64,000 nucleotides of DNA from Putridiphycobacter roseus (lineage in GTDB: Bacteria > Bacteroidota > Bacteroidia > Flavobacteriales_D > Crocinitomicaceae). The stretch covers positions 124,001-188,000 of the forward strand of contig NZ_QKSB01000006.1 in assembly GCF_003234935.1 (NCBI RefSeq), read 5' to 3'. Positions 50,955 through 60,807 of the stretch are shown here, one piece after another (within the stretch, counting starts at the first letter, position 1; every line of letters begins with the position of its first letter). A program made the position numbers and the translations under genes. A model generated the notes under the pieces. It was not told the origin of the DNA. It worked only from the letters and a program-made list of their open reading frames with translations, and made no database searches.

Positions 50955-51390
50955 TTGTGTTAAATGTGTTCGCATGTGTTAATATATAGCCAATACCAAT
51001 ACTAGAATGGAGGCCTACATTTGGTTTCAAAAAGTACAACAAACTATTGCTGAGATTTAATTCCGTTAAAATCAAACTATTCGCAATTCTTTTTTCATTG
51101 AAAATGGCTACTGAAAAGCCTGGATAAAATTCAAATTTTTCATTTTTGCTTTTAATATGTATTTCGTAACCTAGTTGAGGACCGACCACGTTTTTAGCGA
51201 AAAATAAATTGTAACCATACACTTTCAGTCCAAAATTTAAATGGTGGGCATTAAATCCCACCTTAAACTCAGGCTGTAAAAACACACCAACTCGATTATA
51301 TCCAGTACTCAAACTAGCAGTATAGTGTTGTGCATAGTTGGTATGTGCATATAAAAACAAACTAAATATAAGGGCAATTATTTTAATCAT
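50878..51390 (-). CDS. Outer-membrane beta-barrel protein, unknown function
   Basis: The protein has 170 residues with a signal peptide (about 1-20, HTNYAQ). Strands such as VGVFLQPEFKVGFNA and LGYEIHIKS, and an end ISLGILYRFGAAE, indicate a small barrel. The start overlaps the end of the DUF389 gene (ATGA), and the 3' end overlaps the GDPD gene by 77 bases in another frame. The overlap is large but both frames look real. Confidence 0.7.
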   Translation of the reverse strand: MIKIIALIFSLFLYAHTNYAQHYTASLSTGYNRVGVFLQPEFKVGFNAHHLNFGLKVYGYNLFFAKNVVGPQLGYEIHIKSKNEKFEFYPGFSVAIFNEKRIANSLILTELNLSNSLLYFLKPNVGLHSSIGIGYILTHANTFNTNETTNSAYPSYQISLGILYRFGAAE

Positions 51391-52877
51391 TGAAAAATGT
51401 ATACAGGTATACTGTCTTGTTTATTATAATTTCTTTGCGCTAATTTTAATTTTAATTTCTGCGATAATTTACTTTGTAAACTTAGTTTTTCTTTCTTAGA
51501 AATAGCAGAATTAAATTGAATGGCAATAGTATAGTTAGTATCTAAATCACCTGCATTGTTAACAGAAAAAGCTTGGTTGATATTAATTTGCGCACATTCT
51601 GGGTAATCTATTTTAAAATCTTGAATTACCTCCTTTAAGTTTAATTGATTTTTTGCTTTATTTTTTTCCACCGCATCTAATTGTAATTGCAATGTGCTCA
51701 ATTTTTGATCTTTTTCCATGATCAATGCAACCAACTCCTTATTTCCTCCTGTACTGGCTAGGATATCTTTTAATTTCTCATCTACAAATGTTTTATAGTC
51801 CCCACCTTGAAATAGGTTTAAACTTGCGTCTTGAATGTTGTAGTTTCCTTTCTGTGCCAACCAAGTCGACCTGGTTTTTGCATCAATTATATCTCCTTGA
51901 ATCATAATATCAATATAAGCAGAGTCGGAATGGTAGACGATTGTACTAGACACTTTACCTTTTGTACTTGGAACAATCACATTATTTACAAATTCCAAGG
52001 CATTATTCTCAAAAATAATTCGCTTGGTCATTTTATAAAACAAATAACCAGATGGCGCAATGACTACCACCATAAAAATGATGATATAGGTTTTTACTTT
52101 TCGCTCTATGGATGGGTCAAGATACTCTCGTTTAGGAAAGTTAAAATATCTTACAATTAACAAAGTAGAAAGTGCAATCAATACGGAATTGATCAAAAAC
52201 AAATAAGAAGCCCCTAAAAAATAATTAAAGTTACCAACGGCCAAACCATATCCAGCCGTACAAAGTGGCGGCATCAATGCCGTTGCAATAGCCACACCAG
52301 GAATAACAGTATCTTTTTTGCCTTTTACTACAGCTATAACACCAGCTAGTCCACCAACAAAAGCAACTACAACATCTAAAAAGGTAGGTTCTGTACGAAT
52401 AAATAATTGCTCAGTAATAGTATCAATAGGTGAAATCAGAAAATAAAGAAAAGATACCCCTAAACTAACCCCGACCGTAATCCCTAAATTTTTTAAGGAA
52501 CGCACCAAAAGTGTAAAATCATTTATGCCTACACTAAACCCAATACCTCGAATCGGTCCCATCAATGGAGAAATAAGCATGGCACCTACAATAACTGCAG
52601 TAGAATTTACATTTAACCCAACAGATGCAATGGCTATAGAACACATTAAAATCCATACATTGTATCCTGCAATAGCAACCCCATCTCTTGTCTCTTTTAC
52701 CACTTCGGCATAAGAAACTAAATCTTCCTTAATAGAAAATATTGATTTGAAAAACTCTAGAATATTACTTAATAAGTTAATTGGTTTTTTTTCAAAATGA
52801 AACTTCGTCGGATCTTCTTTAATTCCTCCTTGGTATTTTTTATCAACTATATCATCTTCCGGATAGCTATTTTCCAT
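51387..52877 (-). CDS. DUF389 (TIGR00341-like) integral membrane protein
   Basis: The protein has 496 residues. The membrane part (about 75-310) contains STAVIVGAMLISPLMGPIRG and ATALMPPLCTAGYGLAVG, the family hallmarks. A beta/coiled C-terminal region (about 320-496) lies outside the membrane. The function is unknown; some members are thought to be transport-related. The gene overlaps the next by four bases. Its -7 element (TACATTTG, 52904-52911) lies in the last codons of the patatin gene. Confidence 0.88.
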   Translation of the reverse strand: MENSYPEDDIVDKKYQGGIKEDPTKFHFEKKPINLLSNILEFFKSIFSIKEDLVSYAEVVKETRDGVAIAGYNVWILMCSIAIASVGLNVNSTAVIVGAMLISPLMGPIRGIGFSVGINDFTLLVRSLKNLGITVGVSLGVSFLYFLISPIDTITEQLFIRTEPTFLDVVVAFVGGLAGVIAVVKGKKDTVIPGVAIATALMPPLCTAGYGLAVGNFNYFLGASYLFLINSVLIALSTLLIVRYFNFPKREYLDPSIERKVKTYIIIFMVVVIAPSGYLFYKMTKRIIFENNALEFVNNVIVPSTKGKVSSTIVYHSDSAYIDIMIQGDIIDAKTRSTWLAQKGNYNIQDASLNLFQGGDYKTFVDEKLKDILASTGGNKELVALIMEKDQKLSTLQLQLDAVEKNKAKNQLNLKEVIQDFKIDYPECAQININQAFSVNNAGDLDTNYTIAIQFNSAISKKEKLSLQSKLSQKLKLKLAQRNYNKQDSIPVYIFQ

Positions 52878-52894
52878 CTTTATCTTCTAAAAAT

Positions 52895-55102
52895 TTAACG
52901 TAACAAATGTATTAATTTCACCAATTCTTTTTGATTGGTTTGATTCTCAAATGCCTTATTTATTTTAACTTTTTCAATTTCAGTTAAATGCCAACTCAAA
53001 GATATTTTGTCTTCTGGATTCTTTCTTAAAAGAAAAGAAATTTTATCTATTGCTAAATTAGATTGTTCTGCGAATTCGAATAATTCTGAAGCATTATATT
53101 CTTGTGCGTGCAGATAGTTGCCATAAAAATTGCCCACTGGTTTTAGTAAACGGTCTTTAATTGAAATATTATTATGCGACATCAAACTATAGTCTTTATT
53201 AATATCTCGAATTTCTAATAATATAATACCACTGGTATTTTTACTGATCCAATCTTGTAATGCTTTAATATATCTTAAACTTGTTTTAATCCCATAATTA
53301 TCTCTAATCCCTGCATCCATTGCCGCAATTTCTGGGGAGGTTGGTAAATTAACCATAGGCAATACATATGGAAATGTGGCATTCATTCTTAAGGCAGTTA
53401 AAAAACTTAAATCGTAGGGAGAATTATCTTTAAATAATTTTATTAATTCAATATTTTCAGGCCCTACATCCTTAGATTCAAAATTAGTCCCATTTAGAAA
53501 ACCGTAAGGTTGCGCACCAATAATTAATCTTCTACCATCATTTACGATAGTGGGAGATAAAATCACCAATGGAATATCCGACTTTTGTTCTGGCGTTACA
53601 TAATACCCCAGTGGTTGATTAAGTATGGATTCCGTATTATCATTGAAATCTTTTTCGAAAATTAATCCCCTATCCGCTTCATAGCTTTTACCTTGAAAAT
53701 CATGGTCTCCCCTTCTTAAAAACAAATCATTGGTCACTAAAGTAAAAGATAAACTATTTAATAAATCATCTCCCATTTGATCAAAATAAGTGGAATCATT
53801 TAAATTGATCCCTAAAGAATCTGCTTGGTAATAAAGTTCCCTAAAATAAGAAGCGCCCAACATCCCACCAGAAGCTCCAGTAATTAGATGGGTACTTTTC
53901 ATAAACTTTCCTTCAAAAGCTTCATTTAGTTTCTGCATTACATTAAAAGTCCATAATGCAGCCCTTAAACCACCACCAGAGACATTAATAATAATAAGTT
54001 TTGGTTTTCTTAAACCTTGACTTTTTGCAGCTTTTCTTTTCCAATTTTTTAAAATTTCTATGTGTGTGGCTAAATCTGCTGCCAACAAGGAATCATTGTA
54101 TTGTATATCTATTAAACTATTCAAGTTATACGGTACATTGGATTGATAATCGAGCCCATAAGCATAGCTTTTTAAGGACCAGTATTCGGTATGATAAGAA
54201 AGATAATTTAACAAAACTGCCAAGACCACAATTATGGCAAGTGTCCATTTACGCAACCAAGAATAAATGATACTAAAGATCATAATAAACAGCGTAAACA
54301 GCAACATGATGCTAGTTGCCGCTGGAATTAAAAGGACATCATTGCCTTGAAACAACCCAAGACCAATGAAGGAAAAAACAACTATTAATTCAAACAAAGT
54401 GGCATTAAATTGGTTCTGTTTTAAAACCTTTTCAAACATTTCTTTGTCATAATGTTCCACCGTTCGTGTTTGTTTAATCACGAATAAACTTTTCATGTAA
54501 TACACTGGTCTGTATTTAATAGATGCCCCTAGTTTCATATAGGTAAAGGGACGGATAAAAATGGATTTTGCTAAGTTTTCCTTTTGACTCGTAAATTTGT
54601 CTGAATTTTTATTGGTCAACCTAAAATAAAGCATGGCAATTACCAGAAAAGCTACAACACCAGCCACTAACGACAGGACATAAAAATGAATATTATTCAA
54701 CGATTTAAGATCTTCATAGTATTCCAATTGGTAGATATTTTTAATGAGGAAAATTAAAAACAGTAAAGGAATAAAGGAGTTATTGATACAAAACTTATAA
54801 AAAGGTCGAGCTAAAGTTGCAATAAAAGGGAAGGAAGGCCCAAGTATAAGATAACTATAGAGGTGAAATGCCATAAAGAAACCGCCAATACCAAATCCAA
54901 GAATAAAATAAGATAAATTGCTAACTTCATTCAGATACTCGGGAGAAAGAAACAGGTACGGGATACCAAAAGACAGTGCCACATTTTGGGTAATTATTCC
55001 AAAAAGCACCAACCAAACGAGCATAAGCGCTTGATTTTTCTTAAAATGAAGAAAAAACAATTGAAGTGGAAAGAATTTTAAATAATTTTTTAACTGCGCC
55101 AT
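52895..55102 (-). CDS. Patatin-like phospholipase fused to a multi-pass membrane domain
   Basis: The protein has 735 residues. The N-terminal part (about 1-330) has about eight membrane helices. The C-terminal patatin domain (about 365-720) carries the oxyanion loop VSGGGLRAALW, the nucleophile Ser in LITGASGGMLGAS, and the Asp of the dyad in AAMDAGIRDNYG. It probably deacylates phospholipids at the membrane. The -7 element (TATTTTTG, 55124-55131) covers the upstream in-frame start at 55126, so the ATG at 55102 is preferred. The fused membrane domain is unusual for patatins. Confidence 0.85.
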   Translation of the reverse strand: MAQLKNYLKFFPLQLFFLHFKKNQALMLVWLVLFGIITQNVALSFGIPYLFLSPEYLNEVSNLSYFILGFGIGGFFMAFHLYSYLILGPSFPFIATLARPFYKFCINNSFIPLLFLIFLIKNIYQLEYYEDLKSLNNIHFYVLSLVAGVVAFLVIAMLYFRLTNKNSDKFTSQKENLAKSIFIRPFTYMKLGASIKYRPVYYMKSLFVIKQTRTVEHYDKEMFEKVLKQNQFNATLFELIVVFSFIGLGLFQGNDVLLIPAATSIMLLFTLFIMIFSIIYSWLRKWTLAIIVVLAVLLNYLSYHTEYWSLKSYAYGLDYQSNVPYNLNSLIDIQYNDSLLAADLATHIEILKNWKRKAAKSQGLRKPKLIIINVSGGGLRAALWTFNVMQKLNEAFEGKFMKSTHLITGASGGMLGASYFRELYYQADSLGINLNDSTYFDQMGDDLLNSLSFTLVTNDLFLRRGDHDFQGKSYEADRGLIFEKDFNDNTESILNQPLGYYVTPEQKSDIPLVILSPTIVNDGRRLIIGAQPYGFLNGTNFESKDVGPENIELIKLFKDNSPYDLSFLTALRMNATFPYVLPMVNLPTSPEIAAMDAGIRDNYGIKTSLRYIKALQDWISKNTSGIILLEIRDINKDYSLMSHNNISIKDRLLKPVGNFYGNYLHAQEYNASELFEFAEQSNLAIDKISFLLRKNPEDKISLSWHLTEIEKVKINKAFENQTNQKELVKLIHLLR
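52904..52911 (-). promoter_or_regulatory. -7 element (TACATTTG) of the DUF389 operon
   Basis: It matches TAnnTTTG on the minus strand, 26 nt before the ATG at 52877. Confidence 0.45.
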
Positions 55103-55123
55103 ATAACTCCCCGTGAAAATAGT

Positions 55124-55131
55124 CAAAAATA
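55124..55131 (-). promoter_or_regulatory. -7 element (TATTTTTG) of the patatin gene
   Basis: It matches TAnnTTTG on the minus strand, 21 nt before the ATG at 55102, and overlaps the alternative start at 55126. Confidence 0.5.
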
Positions 55132-55184
55132 AGATTAGACCTTCACTAATCTAAAAATATATTTTCTATTGACTACAAGTCAGT

Positions 55185-55793
55185 TCACCGCCATTTTAAT
55201 TCTTTTCGATCGTCGACTTCAAAACTATAAGTCGGCATTTTTTCCATGGCATTAAAAACATTTGACTTTAGTTCATTTTTCAATGGAAAGGTCTCCGGAG
55301 TAAACCTTAAAATAACGACAGAAGAGTCGTAAATACCACACCAAAGTGCTGCTTCTGTTACATTACTTTTATTTTCTAACAAATTAATTTCAACGCAAGA
55401 GGTTCCAAAACAATCTAGCCAATTATTAAAAGCATTATACAAAGCTGCGCTGTCCTTAAATTGATACATAAACAAGTTAGCTGACCAACTTGAGTCTTTG
55501 GGAGACAATAAGCTTGACTTAACAGTTTGTTGAAAGGAAAACCGATCAAAAAAAGTTGGTTTATCTATCGCTTGTATCAAATAATGCGGGCTTAATTCAG
55601 CGGCCAATTTTCCTGGCAAGGTTTCAGGTACTATTTGCGAAGTATCTTTATTGGAAGAAGCTTTTCCAATCTCTTTTTGTTCGCCCAAGAGTTCTTCCAT
55701 AGAGATTACTTCTCGATTTTGCGATTTTTTACCACAGGAAAGGAATAAAACGAGGCAAGGAATTAAAAATAAATAATATTTTTTACTTTTCAT
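55185..55793 (-). CDS. Lipoprotein of unknown function
   Basis: The protein has 202 residues with a lipoprotein signal (IPCLVLFLSC, Cys20). The mature part has a pattern WSANLFMYQFKDSAALYNAFNNWLDCFG and IYDSSVVILRFTP, resembling a small alpha/beta domain; no family is recognised. The start overlaps the end of the next gene upstream (one base), so it belongs to the iscS-like gene's operon. Confidence 0.65.
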   Translation of the reverse strand: MKSKKYYLFLIPCLVLFLSCGKKSQNREVISMEELLGEQKEIGKASSNKDTSQIVPETLPGKLAAELSPHYLIQAIDKPTFFDRFSFQQTVKSSLLSPKDSSWSANLFMYQFKDSAALYNAFNNWLDCFGTSCVEINLLENKSNVTEAALWCGIYDSSVVILRFTPETFPLKNELKSNVFNAMEKMPTYSFEVDDRKELKWR

Positions 55794-56029
55794 TATTCAC
55801 AAGATTTAGCCAATTCTACTTTTGTTTCATAATCCAATCGCTCTAATTCTTCGGCAATTGGTGTATGCTCCATCAGTTTTTCCAGAAAGCAATCACAATA
55901 GTCATTTGACCCACCTTCATCTTGGCATATTTTTATAAAATTCTTTTTTTCTGATTTCGACCAATTATCAGACTGACAAGCGTGACTTGTCAGCATTAGA
56001 ATAACACAAAAAATGCCAAAATATTTCAT
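55793..56029 (-). CDS. Small lipoprotein, conserved Cys-rich type
   Basis: The protein has 78 residues with a lipoprotein signal ending in HAC (Cys18). The rest holds the motif ICQDEGGSNDYCDCFLEKLMEHTP, a helix pair with paired Cys found in small periplasmic proteins of Bacteroidota. The function is unknown. It overlaps by one base on both sides with its neighbours. Confidence 0.65.
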   Translation of the reverse strand: MKYFGIFCVILMLTSHACQSDNWSKSEKKNFIKICQDEGGSNDYCDCFLEKLMEHTPIAEELERLDYETKVELAKSCE

Positions 56030-57168
56030 CAGTCTTCTTTCATTATTTTATGAATTTTTTCCATGGCAAAATCAATTTCCTCTTTTGTAGTAAATCGACT
56101 GAATGAAAATCTAACATTACTTCGAGAGGTGTCGGCATTTAACCCTCTTAAGACATGAGAGCCCATATTTGCACCAGCTGTACAAGCACTTCCACCCGAA
56201 CAAGCTACACCTTCTAAATCTAGCATAAACAATAACATTTCCTGCTTTTTAAAATTAGGAAAGCAAACATTAAGTACAGTATATAAACTATGTGCTGGAT
56301 CAATATCTCCATGAAATCTTACATCTTCAATTTCTGACCTTAACCTTTCTATCATGTAAGTTTTTAATCCCTGAACATGTGCTTGGTGACTTGCAGTTTC
56401 TTCATTTGCTAATTCCAATGCCGTTTTTAACCCTACAATACCACTGATATTTTCAGTCCCACCTCTTAAGCCACGTTCTTGTGCACCACCTTCTATTAAG
56501 GGGTTAATTTTAAGGTTTTTGTTCACATATAAAAAACCTACGCCTTTTGGACCATGAAATTTATGTGCGGAACATGTTAAAAAGTCAATATCTAATGCCG
56601 CGATATCTATCGCATAATGTCCCATTGTTTGCACGGTATCTGAATGGAAATAAGCTTCATATTTTCTACAAATTTCACTCACTTTTTTAATAGGTAATAA
56701 ATTGCCTACTTCATTATTAGCATGCATCAAACTAACCAATATTTTATCTGCTCTATTTGCTTCCAAAATAGCCACTAAATCATCTAAATCAACATGTCCA
56801 TTTTCCGTCAATTTTACTTTCGAAAGTTTGACGCCATATTTTTCAATAGCCGCATCTACTGCATGTCCTACCGCATGGTGTTCGATTGAAGTAGTAATCA
56901 CATGGTTTACCCCTAAATCTTTAATTGAACATAAAATAGCCATATTATCTGCTTCCGTTCCACCAGACGTAAATATGATTTCTTTTGCCACACAATTTAC
57001 TAATTTTGCTATGCTTCTCCTTGCATTCTCAATGATGGCTTTTGCCTCTCTACCAAAAGAATGGATAGAGGAAGGGTTTCCAAAATTACTTCTTAAAACT
57101 GTTGTCATTGCATCTACAACCTCACTTGTCATTGGTGTTGTAGCGGCATTGTCTAAATAAACATTCAT
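56029..57168 (-). CDS. Cysteine desulfurase (IscS/NifS type)
   Basis: The protein has 379 residues. It is a PLP enzyme with VYLDNAATTPMTSEV, HHAVGHAV, the PLP Lys in SAHKFHGPKGVGF and the catalytic Cys loop in GGSACTAGANMGSH. It releases sulfur from cysteine for Fe-S clusters, tRNA or other uses. No iscU or other cluster gene is adjacent, so the role is not fixed. The downstream gene overlaps it by one base, and the DUF4340 gene lies 5 bases upstream. Confidence 0.92.
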   Translation of the reverse strand: MNVYLDNAATTPMTSEVVDAMTTVLRSNFGNPSSIHSFGREAKAIIENARRSIAKLVNCVAKEIIFTSGGTEADNMAILCSIKDLGVNHVITTSIEHHAVGHAVDAAIEKYGVKLSKVKLTENGHVDLDDLVAILEANRADKILVSLMHANNEVGNLLPIKKVSEICRKYEAYFHSDTVQTMGHYAIDIAALDIDFLTCSAHKFHGPKGVGFLYVNKNLKINPLIEGGAQERGLRGGTENISGIVGLKTALELANEETASHQAHVQGLKTYMIERLRSEIEDVRFHGDIDPAHSLYTVLNVCFPNFKKQEMLLFMLDLEGVACSGGSACTAGANMGSHVLRGLNADTSRSNVRFSFSRFTTKEEIDFAMEKIHKIMKED

Positions 57169-57173
57169 TCCTA

Positions 57174-58190
57174 TTATTTTATTTTAAAGTAGTTGACATC
57201 TTTAAATATCTTGTCAAATACAAAGTATTGAATTTCTACAAATTGATCTTTGCGAATCACTGCAAATAAATTAGTTTGATCATATATAATAAGATCACCA
57301 TTGTAGTCATATTTTTCAAATTCAATAGGTTTTAAATAAGTAATCATGGTATTTTCTACACCATTTTTGTCGGTAACCGTAACCGTATAATAAGGTGCTG
57401 AATTTAAAATAGAATCTCTTAACACCAAAGGCATAATTGGTTCTTTAGTATCGTAATGCATTTTTTTGAAATTAGCGACAAAACTGCGTATTTTAGTAGT
57501 ATCAAAATCAGATACCGGCTTCGTATTATTTGTCAATTCAAAAATATTTTCACCATTTATACCTACTTCAAAATTTACACTGCTATCTTGGTGTACAACA
57601 ACTTCAATGCGTTTAATATTTTTAAGGTCATAATTAAAAATACCAGAGCATTCATAATCTTTTTTACGGATAGAAAATTGATCTGCTAAATTGCCATAAA
57701 CATTTGGCATAAATGTAATAAATGGTTCAGGAGAAATACCTTCTCCTTCATTTTCAAGTATCATATACGTACCGTAATGATCTGCAGTAGCTGATCCAAT
57801 ATACCAGGTTTTAGCTAATTTACCGTCGACATATATTTCTAATTTTTTATGTTGCCCAAGCGTTTGTTTGGTAACATTTTCAACTGCTCCTTTTGGAACA
57901 GGAGCCTTTACTGCAATGTATTTGATAGTTTCTAAAAAATTATGAATCATGTGCTGTTGAATACAAGCCCCATCTATGTATTGCCATTTACCATCTTTCT
58001 TTGCAAAATCCACTTTATCTCCCATACTACTAGATATCACAATACGGGTGATGGAAGCCGTATCTTTAATTGCAAAATCAGATAAAGCGTTTTTAGACAA
58101 CGAGGATTTTTCAGTATTCAATAAAAAGTAGGTGTAAACACCTAACCCAATCAATACAAAGAGTAATAAAAATGGAATGATTTTTTTCAT
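57174..58190 (-). CDS. DUF4340-domain membrane-anchored protein
   Basis: The protein has 338 residues with an N-terminal anchor (about 3-22, IIPFLLLFVLIGLGVYTYFLL). The rest matches DUF4340 (ITRIVISSSMGDKVDFAKKDGKWQY, LGQHKKLEIYVDGKLAKTWYIGS). DUF4340 genes often follow gldG-like genes and the product probably acts with this ABC system. It starts 5 bases after the gldG stop. The exact role is unknown. Confidence 0.85.
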   Translation of the reverse strand: MKKIIPFLLLFVLIGLGVYTYFLLNTEKSSLSKNALSDFAIKDTASITRIVISSSMGDKVDFAKKDGKWQYIDGACIQQHMIHNFLETIKYIAVKAPVPKGAVENVTKQTLGQHKKLEIYVDGKLAKTWYIGSATADHYGTYMILENEGEGISPEPFITFMPNVYGNLADQFSIRKKDYECSGIFNYDLKNIKRIEVVVHQDSSVNFEVGINGENIFELTNNTKPVSDFDTTKIRSFVANFKKMHYDTKEPIMPLVLRDSILNSAPYYTVTVTDKNGVENTMITYLKPIEFEKYDYNGDLIIYDQTNLFAVIRKDQFVEIQYFVFDKIFKDVNYFKIK

Positions 58191-58195
58191 AAATG

Positions 58196-59968
58196 TTATT
58201 TAGCGTACTTTCTTTTTCTGATGAATAATAATATAAACCCGAAAATAAAAATGGTTAAAATTGGCACCAAGATATTTAACGTTGTCCAAAATGATTTTTC
58301 TTTTTTCACTTTTTTATCATCTAATAATCTTAAAGAAATACTTTTTGATCGAATAGAAATAAGCGCATCCTCTCCCATTAAATAATCTATTGAATTAAGG
58401 ATAAATTCTTTATTTCCATAATGAAATTTAGGAGAACCATTTTTTGTCATGACATTAAATCGATCAATATTTAAAGGAATAGGAGACATTTTCTTTTTAC
58501 CTTGTTGGTAGTAGATAAAAGAACCATCAATAATATCACCATCTGAAACGACAATCATTTTGTTAGGCACGGATTTAAAGGTCGTTTTATATGCCGAGTC
58601 ATTTAAAAATACTGGACTCAATCTATTTTCAAAAGGAGATGTAAACTCCCCTTCTAGTAATAAAGCTATTGGATTATTACCAAATTTAGGATTCGAAAAA
58701 TCAGGTTTATACTCTTCAAATGCAAAACCATAATTAACCCTTACAGGCGCCATTAAACTTTTTGATTTTGGGGAACTCTGTAACAAAATAGTTTTCTTTA
58801 CCGCTAAATCATTCGAATTTACTGGTACAACGGAGCTAGTATACTCCGTTTTAATAGGATCTAAGTTATTTACAATTGGATGCTTACCTGTCTGAATTAA
58901 TGGATAAAATATCCAAGCAAGTCCGGGTGCTTTAATGTGTTTTGGTGGCACAAATTCATGGGTAGACACTTCATCAATTACAATATCGTTATTTACACGG
59001 GCACCATATTTAAACAGCATATCTTTTTGTAAGTTCAAATCCATGGACAGTCCCATGGTTTCCCCGGTAAAGGCAAGGGAATCTAAATTGACATTTATTG
59101 GATCAATAAACCACATTACTTTACCACCTTTCATGATAAATTGATCAATCACAAACTTATCTTTTTCTGTAAAACGCGTAGTTGGTTTTGCGACAATAAG
59201 CGCATCAATTTCATCTAAGGCTTGAATTTGCCCATTAATTTCAATATCTCCAACTCTATAATCTTTTTTAAGTGCCGTTCTAACTTCTCTTGTTTGATTT
59301 TCGTTTAACTCACCATGCCCTTGTAAAAAACCAATGGATTTTGGATTTACATTTGTCACCCTTCTAATTGAACTAATAAGTTTATATTCAATATCATTAA
59401 TGGTTTTATCGACAAGGTTACTTACATTTTCACCCAACACAATCATCTCACGATCAAAAAACTGCACAACATCAACCGTCTGTCCGCCATATTCCACGAT
59501 AGCTCCTGGCCAAACAATTAATTGTTCTTTACTATCGGCATCCATGGAATTAATATAGGTCGGTAAAATTCCTTCCCCCTTATTAAAAATCTTTTCTTGC
59601 ACCGCACGATTATAACTATCGTCCGATTCGGCGGAAGGATTAATAAACTCGTACTGGATTTTATCTCCTGAATAGGCAATAAATTCATCCAATACGTTTC
59701 TAATACTATTCCTTATTTGTTGCATATCTGCAGGCAAATCTCCATCTAGATATACTTTAAAAAATATTCTCTCCTTTAATTTGGATTCATCCTTTAACAA
59801 TTGGATGGTATTCTCAGAAAGGGAATACCTATGATCCTCTGTTAAATCTACCCTAAAATTAAAAGTAGAAATAATAATATTTAACAAAAATATTATTCCA
59901 ATAACACTCGCAAATTGAATAATACTTAAGCGTTTCAAAGACTTTTTGTTTTTACTCATTTTTACCAT
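58196..59968 (-). CDS. gldG: Gliding-motility ABC transporter substrate-binding component
   Basis: The protein has 590 residues (587 from the alternative ATG at 59959). An N-terminal membrane helix (about 15-36, IQFASVIGIIFLLNIIIS), a long periplasmic region with DRYSLSENT and WPGAIVEYGGQTVDVVQFF, and a C-terminal helix (about 563-583) match GldG/DUF4350-type. It belongs to the ABC transporter of Flavobacterium gliding with GldF and GldA. Its start overlaps the end of gldF. No gldA is in the window. Confidence 0.9.
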   Translation of the reverse strand: MVKMSKNKKSLKRLSIIQFASVIGIIFLLNIIISTFNFRVDLTEDHRYSLSENTIQLLKDESKLKERIFFKVYLDGDLPADMQQIRNSIRNVLDEFIAYSGDKIQYEFINPSAESDDSYNRAVQEKIFNKGEGILPTYINSMDADSKEQLIVWPGAIVEYGGQTVDVVQFFDREMIVLGENVSNLVDKTINDIEYKLISSIRRVTNVNPKSIGFLQGHGELNENQTREVRTALKKDYRVGDIEINGQIQALDEIDALIVAKPTTRFTEKDKFVIDQFIMKGGKVMWFIDPINVNLDSLAFTGETMGLSMDLNLQKDMLFKYGARVNNDIVIDEVSTHEFVPPKHIKAPGLAWIFYPLIQTGKHPIVNNLDPIKTEYTSSVVPVNSNDLAVKKTILLQSSPKSKSLMAPVRVNYGFAFEEYKPDFSNPKFGNNPIALLLEGEFTSPFENRLSPVFLNDSAYKTTFKSVPNKMIVVSDGDIIDGSFIYYQQGKKKMSPIPLNIDRFNVMTKNGSPKFHYGNKEFILNSIDYLMGEDALISIRSKSISLRLLDDKKVKKEKSFWTTLNILVPILTIFIFGFILLFIRKRKYAK

Positions 59969-60693
59969 TTTCTAGATTGTAATACAAGTTTAGTAGCTAA
60001 AATAAATACCACGATACAGGATATAAAATAGACCAAGTCTGACAAGACCAAAACGCCTTTTTGAATGGCAGTAAAATGAGTCAACACGCCTAAATTTCTA
60101 ATAAAATAGTCCGCTCCGCCAAATTGGCTATAAGTAGCCAAGATATCAAACCCAAGATAAATAAACCAGGTTAAAAAAACGGCCAAAATTAAAGCAACAA
60201 TTTGATTTTCAGTTAAACTAGAAACAAATATACCAATAGACACAAATACCCCTCCGACTAAAATTAAGCCAATGTAGGAAGATATAGTTACCCCATCATC
60301 AATATTCCCAACGGGATTACCTAAAAAATGAATAGAAATATAATATATAATAGTAGGTAAAACTGCAATTATCACCAAGGTTAAACCCGCAAAATATTTC
60401 GCTAGGATAATCTGCATATCCGTTAGGGGCCTTGTGTATAATAGCTCTATAGTACCAGTTCTCTTTTCTTCAGAAAAGGAACGCATAGTAATCGCAGGTA
60501 TTAATATTAAAAAGATGATAGGGGCAATAGTAAAATAGGACACCAAATCTGCTGTTCCTCCTTCTAAAATGTTTGTTCCAAAGGAAAACACCCATAAAAA
60601 CAAACTATTTAAAATAAGAAATGTACCAATAACAGCATAGCCGATTAAGGAACCTAAAAAACCACGAATTTCTTTTAAATACAAAGCTTTCAT
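59962..60693 (-). CDS. gldF: Gliding-motility ABC transporter permease
   Basis: The protein has 243 residues with six membrane helices of ABC-2 type. MKALYLKEIRGFLGSLIGYAV at the start, RSFSEEKRTGTIELLYTRPLTDMQIILAKY and GIFVSSLTENQIVALILAVFLTWF are typical of GldF. It leads the gldF-gldG-DUF4340 operon. The -7 element TACCTTTG lies at 60714-60721. Confidence 0.9.
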   Translation of the reverse strand: MKALYLKEIRGFLGSLIGYAVIGTFLILNSLFLWVFSFGTNILEGGTADLVSYFTIAPIIFLILIPAITMRSFSEEKRTGTIELLYTRPLTDMQIILAKYFAGLTLVIIAVLPTIIYYISIHFLGNPVGNIDDGVTISSYIGLILVGGVFVSIGIFVSSLTENQIVALILAVFLTWFIYLGFDILATYSQFGGADYFIRNLGVLTHFTAIQKGVLVLSDLVYFISCIVVFILATKLVLQSRKW

Positions 60694-60713
60694 TTCTTCA
60701 AATATTAAGAAAC

Positions 60714-60721
60714 CAAAGGTA
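60714..60721 (-). promoter_or_regulatory. -7 element (TACCTTTG) of the gldFG operon
   Basis: It matches TAnnTTTG on the minus strand, 20 nt before the ATG at 60693. Confidence 0.55.
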
Positions 60722-60807
60722 GAAGAATTCGCTTAAAATTCATACTAAAAATACTTAAAATCTAAATCGATTTACTGTACTGTTGGAAAATTGATTTAAA
60801 GTAAAAA

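Noticed and set aside
56702..57160. A 152-codon plus-strand open frame
   Set aside because: It is antisense to the cysteine desulfurase gene, which has clear catalytic motifs.
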